From contig BSYO01000031.1 of the NCBI GenBank assembly GCA_033239525.1, positions 1,798,001 to 1,862,000 on the forward strand: DNA of 64,000 nucleotides. The letters are read 5' to 3'. The translations under genes were made by a program, and so were the position numbers. The DNA comes from Nepenthes gracilis. Its lineage: Eukaryota; Streptophyta; Magnoliopsida; Caryophyllales; Nepenthaceae. This document shows positions 32,829 to 44,362 of this stretch, in pieces. The notes below the pieces were generated by a model, which worked only from the letters and a program-made list of their open reading frames with translations, had not been told where the DNA came from and searched no databases. Every line of letters begins with the position of its first letter. Within the stretch, counting starts at the first letter, position 1.

Positions 32829-35800
32829 ATGGAAAACGACGTACTTATGTGGCGATCTCTCCGGCGATCAATTGCTGGATTCTTTCTCCTGTACTTCCGG
32901 GTAAGTCGTTAAACCTGTTTCAATTAACTTGAAATCGTTCCATTATTGGGAAATTCCATTCATTTTCCTTCATTTTCTTAAATTCTAAGAGGATTAAGTC
33001 TCATTTAGTTGGATTCATTAATAAGGGTCTATGTCAATATATGAATAAAGTGTATTCTTTGAGGGGAAGAATAACAAAGGCTTGATGAAGAAATTTGGCT
33101 GGTCTTCTATGTGTTGAGTTTCTGTATTCCATCGTAAAGCCGAATCAATGATTGGATTAGTAACCTTTTTAAATTTTAGTCATAAACGGTGCTTGAACGA
33201 ACATAACTGGTGGTATATTTTATTTTTTTTTCTGCTGCGTAAAACATTCAAATCTTTGATTATTTGTGTAATATAATTCTAATAAATATGTTTTACGATT
33301 CCATTTTAGTCTTCGAAACGCACCAAAACCTAAACAACCCACCACAGAGATGACATGTATTTTATCGATTAACCTTTCTCAGTCTGTGGATTCATTCCCG
33401 AGCCTTGTACATAAGTCGTTCAAACCTAGAAGATCTTTGCAGTTTGTTCTTTCTACTTCTTGAAGATCGTTCTAATAGCATTGTGGAATGTGTATTATCT
33501 CGTTAGAATTCCATTAATCTTGAAATTCCATTCATTTTCCTTCATTTTCTTAAATTCTAAGAGGATTAAGTCTCATTTAGTTGAGATTCATTAATATAGG
33601 GTCTATGTCAATATATGAATAAAGTGTATTCTTTGAGGGGAAGAATAACAAAGGCTTGATGAAGAAATTTAAGGGACTTTGGTCTTCTATGTGTGTGTAT
33701 CTGTTTCTGTATTCCATCAACGTAGCGTAAAAGCCGAATAGGCTACAGGCTAGATGATGATTGTCGATTTAGTAACCTTTTTAAATTTTAGTCATAAACG
33801 GTGCTTGAACGAACATAACTGGTGGTATATTTTATTTATTTTCTGCTGCGTAAAACATTCAAATCTTTGATTATTTGTGTAATATAATTCTAATAAATAT
33901 GTTTTACGATTCCATTTTAGTCTTCTGAGAAGAAACGCACCAAAACCTAAACAACCCACCACAGAGATGACATGTATTTTATCGATTAACCAATTTTTAA
34001 ATGCTGAGAAGATCCTAGAGCGAGGTTGTCAGTCAGCCATGAAGTGGTGGATTCATTCCCGAGCCTTGTACATACTGCCCGTCAGTATTACACTCCGGAA
34101 GCTCGTCATCCTAGAAGATCTTTGCAGTTTGTTCTTTCTACTTCTTGGTGGTGTCAAAATGAGACTGTGCCGAGATATATAGCAGGATCCTAATAGCATT
34201 GTGGACAAGGTTAATGGGGGCTCGGATTTACCATTGGCCATCCACTCTGACGTTAGCCTACAATAATATAAGTAATTGGAGTCTAGGTTAGGGTCTTTAG
34301 ATATATGCGCAATGAATTAGATGCTTGCATTAGAATGAAGTAATTATAAGGGAAGAGTGTGAAGTATAGGATTTCGAATAGTATAGAGTAGCTTAAGGCA
34401 TGTGTGTTTTTGTTATATGAGGCATAGGTTATAACCATTATGAGTCTTGTTAGGGTTTTTGCAGTGCGAAGGTTCTATTTCTATTTAATGATTATTACTA
34501 AAAGTTAAATGGATAAATTGTGGAGATTAAATCAAGTGGTTTAAATACTATTCAATCTTCATCATTATCCACCTAACTTTTAATCTTAACTGTTGGGTGG
34601 ATATTGAAGCCTCCTTAGTAGGAGGGCCCTAACAACTCTCAACCATTGTACCTTTTCCGGTTTATGATTGGAGAATTTATAGAGGAAAAGAGCTCGAATG
34701 TTTGATTAGTATTGAGTAGCTTAACCAATGGCTGTTTTTGTTGGAGAATGTGTGTTTTTGTTGTGTGAGACTTATGTTATAACCATTGTGAGTCCTGTTC
34801 GGGTTTTCCCAATAGAGAGACTTTTATGTCTAACCAATGGCTTAAATTAGAAGTTAAATGGATGAATAATAGATATTAAATTAAGTCATTTAAAGAGCTA
34901 TTCCATCTCTATGTTGTTTATCTACCCAACTTCTAATTCTAATATTTGGGTAAACATTGGAGCCTCTCTACTAGGAGGATCCTAATAGCTCTCAACCATT
35001 ATACCTTTGCTGGTTTATGGGTTGGAGTATTTATAGAGTAAAAGAGATTGATAGTTCCCTGCTGCTTATTTATCGTAAGTTTTGGTGCCTGATGCAAAGT
35101 GTTGGAAGCATTGATATCTGTTGATATTGTAAATACCGGTTAATTTGTATCTTATTGGGCCCCTTGATGCTGATATTTTATGATATTATGATAATATCGT
35201 GATATAATTTTGTGTTAATAATATATCACGATATATAAACTGATATATTGGCCAAAAATATATCTGTCGATATGACTTTATCAACCTTTAATTTTTAAAA
35301 AGTTTTTTTTTTTTTAATATATCTGAGATTGATATATTTATCTGTTATTGGAAGACGTTGATTACATTGGTTGGCAGCTACAAACCCTTTTAGCAGGTGG
35401 CTAAGTTTGAATGGCTGAATCAATTCTGAAAAGCTGATAACTACTTGTAAGCACCGCCAAAAAAATTGTGGGTGGCATTTGCTTCATAGTTAGGCTTACC
35501 CATTCCGGAGTGTTCAATGTCCGACCCGGGAATTTCAGGATGAAGTGAAGTAGCTATGGAGGCGTTGCACTTGTTTTCTTATCCTATTAACATGTGTATG
35601 GATCACTTCAAGATCAAATTTCTGTTTCTCACATCTTGTGAATTTCACCTAAATTATATCAAACCATAGATAAAAATATTAATATTGATATTTGTTGCGT
35701 CCCGGGTCCCGGGTTATCGTACGGATTAGGGAGCCTTCGGATTTCTCGTCGTTCGGAGGTAATCATGAGCGGGTTTGGTCTTCATCGCTGTTAACCTGGA

Positions 35801-38211
35801 ACCTGTACAATACGACTAAAAAACAAGAGGTCAGAGGCCGACGGGGGGTTATCTCCTACCAACACTCCGACGCTTAAGTCAAAAACCTTCCGGAATAATA
35901 GAAGGAAGGCATGCTTAAGATGTAGGAATGAGGGGAGTGTGTGAGGGACTTGTTTGGAAGCTTGAGCTCCATGAATGTGCCTGCGGAGGGCGGCTTAGGG
36001 ATGTGCCCGCGGAGGGCGACTTGGAGATGTCCCCGCTTGGGGGTGCGCCCACGGAGGGTAGCTTAGAGGTGCGCTCGCAAAAGACGGCTTGGAGATGCGC
36101 CCGCGGAGGACGAATTGAAGATGTCCCCGCTTGGGGGTGCGCCAGCGAGGGGCAGCTTGGAGGTGTGCTTGCGGAAGGCGATTTGGAGATGCCCCCACTC
36201 GGGGGTGCGCCCATGAGAGGCGGCTTGGAGGTGAACCCGTGGAAGTCGACTTGGAGATGTCCCCGCTCGGGGGTGTGCCCGTGGAGGGCGGCTTGGAGAT
36301 GCGCCCGCTTGAGGGCAAGACAGCGTGTTCGTGGACCTCGATGGTATTTGAAGGTCTCTCGAAATGCGTTGGAATGAGCGCGGAGCCTGCTGGGCCTTAC
36401 CCATCTGGATCATATTAGTGGACCACTAGATACGGATGAGCCTGCGGGGACTTGGCTAGTTAAACAAGACGGCCCAACTGCGGAGGGCGCTAGGCGGCTT
36501 CCTTCGGGGAAGCCTCGTACTGCATTCCGCTAAGGCCCTGACGCCTGGGGACTTTTCACGGAATCCCATTCCTTTTGTGCTTACGGGACTTGAGCGCCTT
36601 TTACGGGACGTCGCGGATGCCATTGGTGTGGAGCTGGGAGCTCCCTATTGGTCTGATGCTACGGCTGGCTTCATTTGAGGGGAGCTTTGTATTGCGCTCG
36701 GATCTGATTCGGGAAGGACCTGCCAAACGCCATGGCAGGAGCTTCGCTAGGCTCATTCTCCTTAATTCGACGTTGGACCAACTAGGCGACATCCTCGGAG
36801 CATTCTTCTGCGCTCAGATCGACCGATAGGACCCTAGATGCCATTGATGGGGAGCTTGGTGCTCTGTTTGGCTCAAATGTCACAGGGAGAAGTTAGCCGC
36901 CATTGTTGGGGGTTTCGCATGCCTATTGGTTCTGATCCGGGAGGGAATCGTTGGACGCTGCCGTTAGAGGGCTTCAAGCCCAGTTCCACAAAGACAGAGG
37001 ATCATGCTCTGTTTCCCAAAAATGGGAACGGAGGAGCTGAGCGCCATCGCCGGAAGCACCTGTGCTCTGTTTTACAGGAGACGAGAGCAGAGGAGCCTAG
37101 CGTCATTGATGAAGAGGGCCCCATGATCTGTTTGGCTCACCAGCAGCTGAAAGGGGCAAGTTTCCATTTATGTGGAGCTTCACTCTCTGCTGTGGAGCCC
37201 CTGGGTGAGAGAGCTCTAGGCTCTGCCGAAAACGAAAACTCAGGTCTAGAGGGCTAGAGATTAAGGAAAATGGGCGCCACTTTTGGGCAGGTTTTCATCC
37301 TCTCCCCCTTTGCCTGAAACATGCCCTTTTATTGGGGAAAGAAATGAAGATTCTTCCGCCAAAATGAGTTCTAAATTCCCACTAAGGCAATTTCTCCCGC
37401 CAAAATGAAAATGTTTCCGCCTTGGCAAGGCTTTATTCGTCGCGCTTCAGTTTTTGGATCATCCTGCGATACCGGACCCAACAGTATTGGTCGTGACTAT
37501 ATAGGTATTAGACATATTAATTAATGCGTATTAGTATAAAATATATTGAAAGGAAATAAATTCTTCAAAATTATAAGCTAATAGGGCTGTGTTGATCGAT
37601 ATATTGTAATATATTGCCAATTGAAAAACATATCGTGATATTGTTGTAATATTGTGTAGAACTCTGATACCAATATATATTAGTCAATATTTACAATATT
37701 AGTATTAATGTAGCAAACAATTTAGTCCAACATTGATGGTGGTGTTGTCTTTAAGCAGATATGCAGTGTAATTTACTTCAAAATATGAATACTTTTTTGT
37801 GTAGAAAAAATCAGATATTTGTTGGTACTCTTGAAACCGGAGAATCGAGGTTGTGCATAGTTTTTTATCAGGGCAAAGAAGTAAGTATTAATTTAATTAT
37901 GTAATTTTGCTCGATTTGGTGTAATATTCTTTAAAAAATATAATCAATTTTAAATCATTTTTTGTTACCTTATTATAACGTTATATATATATATATATAT
38001 TTCTTTCTTCCAATCATAACTTACTTTTCAAGTGTTTCATTTGATCTATATTTTAAGTATCCAAATCATTTTAGATATTCTTTTATCGTCTTATCTTATA
38101 TAGGTGCAATTTTTAAGTGTTTATGAATATTATCATTCATTTAAAGACTGAATCTTGTAGATCGAAAGTGATTTGGAGCATATATGGCTTATCAAAGAAT
38201 ACATGGGATGA
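32829..38211 (+). CDS. Candidate small three-exon gene of unknown function
   Basis: Exon 1 (32829-32900) starts MENDVLMWRSLRRSIAGF after a CT-rich, leader-like stretch. It ends at a perfect GTAAGT donor. Exon 2 (37815-37880) begins after AATCAG, encodes IFVGTLETGESRLCIVF and onward, and ends at another GTAAGT. Exon 3 (38161-38211) follows CTTGTAG and runs to TGA. All three are phase 0 and together give 62 residues. I do not recognise the protein. It could be a genuine small gene, or the 5' part of a larger gene broken by element C 300 bp downstream. Intron 1 is about 4.9 kb and full of repeats. Confidence 0.3.
32935..34206 (+). repeat. Tandem duplication with indel-rich divergence
   Basis: Copy 1 (about 32935-33486) and copy 2 (about 33504-34206) have long runs identical or nearly so, for example around CATAAACGGTGCTTGAACGAACATAAC and around GTAAAACATTCAAATCTTTG. 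Between them are clusters of short gaps. Copy 1 mostly lacks pieces that copy 2 has. Confidence 0.85.
34006..34117 (+). pseudogene. Plastid 16S rRNA fragment (nuclear plastid insertion), decayed
   Basis: The stretch GTCAGCCAT..GGTGGATTCATTCCCGAGCCTTGTACATACTGCCCGTCA matches the very conserved 3' decoding region of plastid 16S rRNA, with many substitutions. The flanking part, including GAAGCTCGTCAT, fits the plastid rather than the mitochondrial version (judged from memory). A shorter, deleted copy is in the first duplication unit at about 33365-33440. Not a functional rRNA. Confidence 0.7.
34442..34640. mobile_element. Foldback MITE copy 3 with 7-9 bp target duplication
   Basis: Ends GAGTCTTGTTAGGG and the complement of CCCTAACAACTCTC. 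It is flanked by AACCATTAT and AACCATTGT. Same family as the copies in the peroxiredoxin introns; the 9-bp flank suggests a Mutator-like source. Confidence 0.7.
34790..34993. mobile_element. Foldback MITE copy 4 with 9-bp target duplication
   Basis: Ends GAGTCCTGTTCGGG and the complement of CCTAATAGCTCTC, flanked by AACCATTGT and AACCATTAT. The flanks and neighbouring sequence match those of copy 3, so the pair arose by tandem duplication of an already filled site. Confidence 0.7.
35160..35340. repeat. AT-rich ATATCGTGATAT-type repeat tract
   Basis: GATATTATGATAATATCGTGATATAATTT and similar phrases; same loose family as the tracts in the peroxiredoxin introns. Confidence 0.5.
35693..37483. 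mobile_element. Solo LTR, Ty3/gypsy type
   Basis: 1,791 bp with ends TGTTGCGTCCCGGG...GGACCCAACA and near-matching 5-bp flanks, ATATT and GTATT. No internal genes, PBS or second LTR. Its first 190 bp share ordered phrases with the LTRs of elements A and C (CGTACGGATTAGG.GAGCC, ACAA..AGGTCAGAGG, CTCCGACGCTTAAGT). It interrupts an AT-rich repeat tract that resumes at 37484. Much more GC-rich than its surroundings. Confidence 0.8.
35965..36310. repeat. GC-rich minisatellite inside the solo LTR
   Basis: Repeated phrases GGCTTGGAGATG, CCCCGCT(T/C)GGGGGTG and GCGCCCGCGGAGG in a higher-order unit of about 110 bp. It keeps four or more frames open on both strands, but the peptides are only Gly/Arg/Pro-rich repeat. 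Confidence 0.85.
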
Positions 38212-38509
38212 GAAAGGTGGATATATATATATATATGTAAGTTCATTTCTGTAGTGTTAGCGGACACATTGATGCATGTTATTGGAGAGCTTATTAATCC
38301 GACTTACGAACAGGCTTTCTAAAAAGAATTACAAGTGAATAGAATACATTGCTTTGCATTGAACTCAGTAGGAGTTACCAAACAGAAGCTATATGGGGAG
38401 GATATGAGTTCATTTATAAGTTTATATAATTATTTCATATTCCATAGATTATTATAATTTGTGAATTTCATGATTTCCATGATATCTAGAAAAAGTTAAA
38501 ATTTTATTT

Positions 38510-39197
38510 TGATACGTGTCGAGAATTCAAATTGTCGTATGAATTAGGAAACGACTAATTCGCTTAGATATCCGAATGCTAATGAGTCCGGCCTTTATAG
38601 TTATGAATTAGAATCCGGCACACCACAACAAAATAAATTAGAGGTAAGAGGCATATATAACTCGCTCCCCGATATATCTTCCGACGCTTAACTTAGTGAT
38701 TTTTCTGACATATTAGAAAAGATGTTGAGGAAGAAAATGTAGGGAATGAAAGGGGATGGTGATGAGTGTATATTTAGAAGACTAAGCTCCTTTGGTGTAC
38801 TCGGCTGATTGAGCAACATTTCTTTCTTTCTCTTTTACTTCTCCCTTCTTTTTTGAGGAGCGGCTTTATTTATAGTCAGAGACACCATTTGGTTAATTGG
38901 CACCTGAAATTGATATGTGTACTCGACCCCACTTCGGATAAGTAGTGAGATGTGTTATTAGCAGTGTGTAATTGCCGTCTCTATTTAATAATCGGACCAC
39001 CCAATTTTCAAGCTCAATGTCATTTCAGTCATTCATTATGATTTTTTAATGTTTGGGTGTTCAAACTTTGTCTTTTGGTTTAGGCATTCGTGTGTTGTTG
39101 TCTAATGGGATATGTGGCATCTTTCGTAGGACAGTCGACATTTGGGTCTCTTATCAAATTGAGTATTGAGCTGACCCATTTCTAACCATACTCATCA
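38510..39197 (-). repeat. 3' LTR of gypsy element C
   Basis: 688 bp. It shares with the upper LTR the phrases TCGAGAATTC, ATGAATTAG, GAATGCTAATGAGTCCGG and CTTATCAAATTGAGTATTG. Confidence 0.88.
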
Positions 39198-40545
39198 CCA
39201 ACTCCCCATGTTGAGAGATTTGAATTTTAATCCGCAATATGTCACTGATCGGACACCGACTGCAGCTTCATCAATGTGTGCCTCTTTCCCAAATATTTTG
39301 GTAATTTAAGATCTTATTTATTTCCTGACATCAATTGTCGTAATTTGATATCTTCTTGAGTTAAATGTGCACCGAGCTCTCCTCTCAGTTATAAATTGAT
39401 GAGCTCTCTTTGCTTTGTTTGGCAGTATATCTGCTCTAAATCATCATGATGTCTTCACTGTCACGAGTTGCAGTTGCTAGAATCGTTGGATCTTTCTCTT
39501 CCAATACACAAGTGTTTGAAGACTGTCTTAACTATTCTCTTTTATATGAAAAACCATATTAATTTTCCTCTTTTATATCATTGCCAAAACCAGGCCTTCG
39601 TCTTTGTAACAGGGTCCCAGACTTTATATTCACTCTCGAGGTGACCTGAGTGACTATTGCAGGCTTTGACGGACGATTTTTATTCTTTGCATCCCCCCAC
39701 GATACCGTTAAAGTTCCTGAAAAAAGGTTTTCTTTTCTTATTTTTTACCGGGTTATTGCTCTACGTTTTTCTTCTTTTCACCTGAGTTTTATTTTTACCG
39801 TTATGAGTTTGTACGTTGTAAAAGAAGTCAATGAATAGAACTACTTGAATGATATTCTTCTTTCTTTACATAGCTTCAATATACTTACGTTTTCCAAGTA
39901 GTTGATGCATTGTGTGGCAGACATGTGTTTGAATGCCATTTTTTGATATTTAATTTTTGACAATTTAACAACTTTGACCTCGACAATTTGACATATAATG
40001 ATTTTATTTTAACAAACACGCTATTCGTGCATCCGTAAATCAACCAGATTGGCTTTAATTGGGTCGACTTAATTGGGTCGACTTGTCTTATCTTAATTAA
40101 CTAAGTGTCAGGATCACCTGTTGCCAGTCTGCTGCCTTTAGAAGTATTGCGTTAGGTTATCATAACCGGCGCATTTGAGTAAATATGGCGCTACGTGTAT
40201 TTGCTTTTGGCAGTGCTACGCCAAGCCATCATGAGTGATTCAATGGAATGCAGCGCATTTTTGTGCCGACACTTTTTTCAGCCATTATAAAGTTGTGCTC
40301 CTCTGGTAGGGACAAAAAATGTCGTTTTGATCCGTGATCCTTGCTTATCTAAAGTCTAGTTCTCCTTCATTTTTGTACTTCTTTGTTTTTCACTTCTACC
40401 AACCCTAATGCACTTTTTGCTTCTCCTAATTTCCACGGCCATTCGAGTTGTTTCGGAAGCGGTTGCTGAGATTCTATCTGTCCTCATCATTGAGAGTGTG
40501 GTAGACATTTATGATTTATATAATATTCCTATTGGCGTTCTCTTT

Positions 40546-41127
40546 TAGGCTCCTTCATCTGATGAGAGAGTTTGCTCATCTCGGTTCAGTTTCATCACTA
40601 ACTATGAAATCCACCTGAAGGAAGGGCTCCGTATTCCCTTTATGGCTCTCGAAATTCCTATTATGCCTCCTCACCCCAACGCTATTAAGTACTTGATTTC
40701 CCTGTATGTCTTTCTCCATTGCTGAAAACTTTGTCTTAATGCTAGGGCCATTAAAGTTATTTTTCTTTTTAATTAGGAGAATGATTGGATTTCTTTTACT
40801 CCCCAAAAAAAGGATAAAATAAGTGGAGAGTAATCCAATTCGATAAAGGGTTGGAAGAACCGGTACTTTTATATTGCAGTCCCTTTTGGCTAGACCCTCT
40901 CCAATGAATGGATGTTGATCAATCCTAATTTCAAATATGTCTTAGAAAATGAGTCCGTCATGGCTCGGCCCTTGACAAATCTAATAGAGAAAAATGCTGT
41001 TTCACTTTGTAGAACAAATGACCTTTTGACCCGGAAAGTATTCGCTAAGGTTGATTGGGAAGTGAGAATGGAAGGGGAGGATATTGCCGATATGCTTCTC
41101 CATTGGCCCGAGAAAAAATCTAGATAA
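40546..41127 (+). pseudogene. Antisense extra ORF of element C, decayed
   Basis: Plus-strand reading gives FITNYEIHLKEGLRIPFMAL and PPHPNAIKYLISLYVFLHC (to about 40725). After frame changes it gives GWKNRYFYIAVPFG and LSNEWMLINPNFKY, up to 41127. This order (a GLRxP block, a PxPNxxK block, then WKxRxFxxxxP) looks like the additional antisense ORF known in TAT-lineage plant gypsy elements, sometimes labelled plant transposase-like. Stops and frameshifts make it non-functional. Confidence 0.65.
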
Positions 41128-41329
41128 CTTTTCTCTTTAGTTATTGGAAAGTTGTTTGATAGTTTTCTGTCTATTGGAATTCCTCTGCCTTAGTTCTTCT
41201 AAGTGCCTTAAAGAATGGATGGTATTTCTCTACAGATTTTACCAATACTCAAAAGAGTGTCGTGAGTCTTCTAATATTTCGAGGTGGATTCATCTTTATG
41301 ATTATTTTTATTTTTTCGGAGTTCGCCTT

Positions 41330-42330
41330 AATTCCCCATTGAGACTCTATGAATATGGTCGTTGGCTAATTTGCTTTTGACAATTATGTCGTCCACATAT
41401 ACCTCCATATTCCTTCCTATATGTGTCTCAAATATCTTATTTACCAGCTTTAGTATGTCGCTTCCGCGTTCTTTAAGCCGAATGGTATGACTTTAAAACA
41501 ATACGTCCCTGGTCAATCATAAAAAAAAAATGAGCTCTTCATTCTCAGGACACATCCGAATTCGATTGTACCTTGAATAAACGTCCATGAAACTTAATAG
41601 CTCATGCCCAAATGTTGAGTTTACCAGCAAATCAACTCTCAGTAGTGGAAAGCAATATTTCAGACATGCCTCATTCATGTCAGTAAAATCGATACACATC
41701 CATTACTTTTCATTGCTTTTCTTGATGAGCACTACACTTGACAGCCAATACGGTTATTGGACTTTCCTTATGAAACCCGCGTCAAAATATTTTTTGACTT
41801 CCTCTCTCATAGCAATTGGTTTCTTTATGGAGTGGTTCCTCATTTTTGCCTAATTAATTTACGTCCAGGATCAAGATCCAACTTGTAAACCATCATCTTG
41901 GTCAAAATCCCTAGCATATCCGCTAGTGCCTATGTAAACACGTTTGAGTTTTATAAAAAAAAAAAGTCATCAGCTGCTCACGTAGTTGATCTGGGAGAGA
42001 ACCCCTGATTTATATGTATTTCTCATGCTCATTTGAATCTAACCGGATTCGGTCGATTGATTTACCGGACTGACCTTACTGTAAGGTTGCTTCGTCTCCG
42101 GTTGAATTCCTCAATCAGCTGATTCAGAACCGCCTGATTGACCAAAGCTAAGAAGCAGATTGAGCCAGTGAATTGGTCGCCTAAGATCTCTCTGACTCCA
42201 AATGGGGTCATGAACTTCATGTTTAAAAAAGAGTTTGACGTCATTGCTCTGAGTGCCATCAAGTAGAGTCGTCCCAATATTGCATTGTAAACTGAAAGTA
42301 AGTCTACTACTAGGAATTTTAGCATTCAAG
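41330..42330 (-). pseudogene. Protease and RT remnant of element C
   Basis: Protease end FLVVDLLSVYNAILGRL at 42325-42062 is nearly the same as in element A. RT fragments MCIDFTDMNEACLKY and ELLSFMDVYSRYNRIRM lie at 41699-41517, and a YVDD motif can be read near 41385-41405. Coding similarity then fades, so RNase H and integrase were lost by deletion. Confidence 0.8.
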
Positions 42331-43054
42331 AGGCTATCTTTGGATACGTTCCTAATGTGACTTCCAAATGAATAGTCCCTTAGACCAGTACGGGTTCATT
42401 GTCCAACCCGTATAAGGGTCCCTCAGCTGGTCTTATTTGGCCCCTTTTCAATCTGGGTTTAAAGTAAACATCAAGGTAAAGCAAGTTCTTGAAACCTCTA
42501 TTATCAACAAAGATTTGTTTTAGTTAGTAATCAAGGGTGTCGTCCAAAATAAGTGCAGATACAACAAAAAAGTCGGAATGAGAGTTACTACATGAATTAT
42601 ATCGTCGTTACTAAAACTAATGATATCATTCCTTATTTCTAACCTCTATTTCTTGCTGTTGGAAGTTTTCTATGGTGGTCTGAAGTTTTATTTCTGTGTA
42701 GCCTCATTGATATCATGTTTACAACTCCGGCCACTCCCCAATTGCATAGTTGTTCTTGCTGCCCTACCTTATCGTTATTGGCACTTATAGGGCCTTGCCC
42801 TGAGTCTCTTAAGAATTTATTGAGATATCCTCTCTAAATGAGGGTTTCAATCTCCTTCTACAAAATTCGACAATTCTTCGTACTGTGATCCGAAAATTGA
42901 TAGTAAAAATAGTATTTCGATTGGTCTCCTCCTTCCGAGTTCTTGATCAGTTTGGACCACTTTAAGAATTTATCGTTCTAGATCTGCATTACTACATTCG
43001 TCTGGGTGTTAGTTAAAGGAATTAAATTCAAAGGTCTATACTCCCTTCTGACGC

Positions 43055-44280
43055 TCAGTTCCATCCTTGGTTGCTTCCTGGGATCTCAAGTGGAAGAATT
43101 GTCACAGTTCCTCTTTTTTCCACCAATTGATCACGGGTGGTGATATGCGCACTCCAGCCTATTTGCCTCTTTGGCATCTTTGGTGGCAATATATACTTGG
43201 GTGATGGTCTTCGCCTCAAGAAAAGTTTTGAGCTCTTACTGAACATGATATTTGAAAATTTTGCCTACTGCACAGTCGCCATGAAGGAATTCAACTTCAC
43301 ATCATTGGTTAGTTTCGATATTCCGTGGGCCTCCACATTGAACCGGGCCAAGAAGTGCTTCAAAGTTTCATTTGGCCCTTGTCGGTTGCGGACAACGTGC
43401 ACGGCTGTTTTCGTTTCATCCTACTGGAGGCAAATTGCGATAGGAAATTATCAGCCAACTCTTAGAATGTTTAAATCGAATTTATTATTGACCGGTAAAA
43501 TCAAATTTGAGTATCTCCTTTAAGAGGAAGTAGATACAGAAGGCCGGGTCATCTAGACCCTGGAATCCCATCAAGATCCAAAAATGATCTAAAAATTTAT
43601 GGGATCATAAATTCCGTCATGGGGTTCCAGAGTTGGTATTTTGAACTTAAGAGAGAGTCGATACATCCTGATCTCCCTGGTAAACGATGACTCACCTAGT
43701 TTGGCAGAATGTCCTCTCCTCGAAACAACTACTGCTTGATCTTTCTAATCCTCTTCTTCATTTGGTATGCAAACGCAACCCTCTTCGCATTGAGAAATGT
43801 CCTCAATTTCGAATGGGTCGGCAAAACGTGCGAGACCTGTCGGCCATGGACTTTTCTCGGAAGAGTTCTACTTGAAGCTTCATCACAAGCCGAAGGTTTT
43901 CCAACATCTCGGGAATAACACGGGTTTTGCCGTTCTGAGCTTTCCTCTCGGGTTCCAAAATTTAATCGACCTTCCAACTAAGCCTGGACCCTTTCACTCG
44001 AGACTTCTCGGGTTTCAAGGTCTTTAGGCTGCGGAACCACCTCCTTTGATGGTTGCTTTTTCCTCCAAATCCTCCTTCTGGATACAGCAGTTTGAGAGTT
44101 GGAGAATGGAGTTCCTAGTGGGTGTCTCTCCAATCTGTTCCAAGTGGATTTGAGAACCTTAGACATTGAGTCAACTTGGGTCGCGAACGTTTCCACATTT
44201 ACATTCGTGGTAGGACGAGTATTTCCATGGCTGCCTTCTGTCCAATCACGGCTTTGAGAAATGATGTCCTTAGGTGGCAT
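43055..44280 (-). pseudogene. gag remnant of element C
   Basis: Begins MPPKDIISQSRDWTEGS about 80 bp from the LTR. It continues through blocks at 44280-43978, 43977-43729 and 43246-43055 that change frame. It resembles the N-terminal half of the element A gag (RRRIWRKKQPSKE here, GGQRKKKPAKKPRR there; SSERQNPCYSR here, SPERRNPRYSR there). Confidence 0.75.
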
Positions 44281-44362
44281 GCTTGATTGGGTCCTAATGT
44301 TGACTATGTTCTATCTTCTCAAATGAGTGGCTTAATTATCATTTCCCCATAAACGGTGCAAA

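Noticed and set aside
34006..34117. A functional rRNA gene
   Set aside because: Only about 110 bp of decoding-region similarity with many substitutions; it is a fragment.
35915..36418. Several overlapping long open frames on both strands, Gly/Arg- or Ser/Pro-rich
   Set aside because: They arise from the GC-rich minisatellite inside the solo LTR; repeat composition explains them and no family motif is present.
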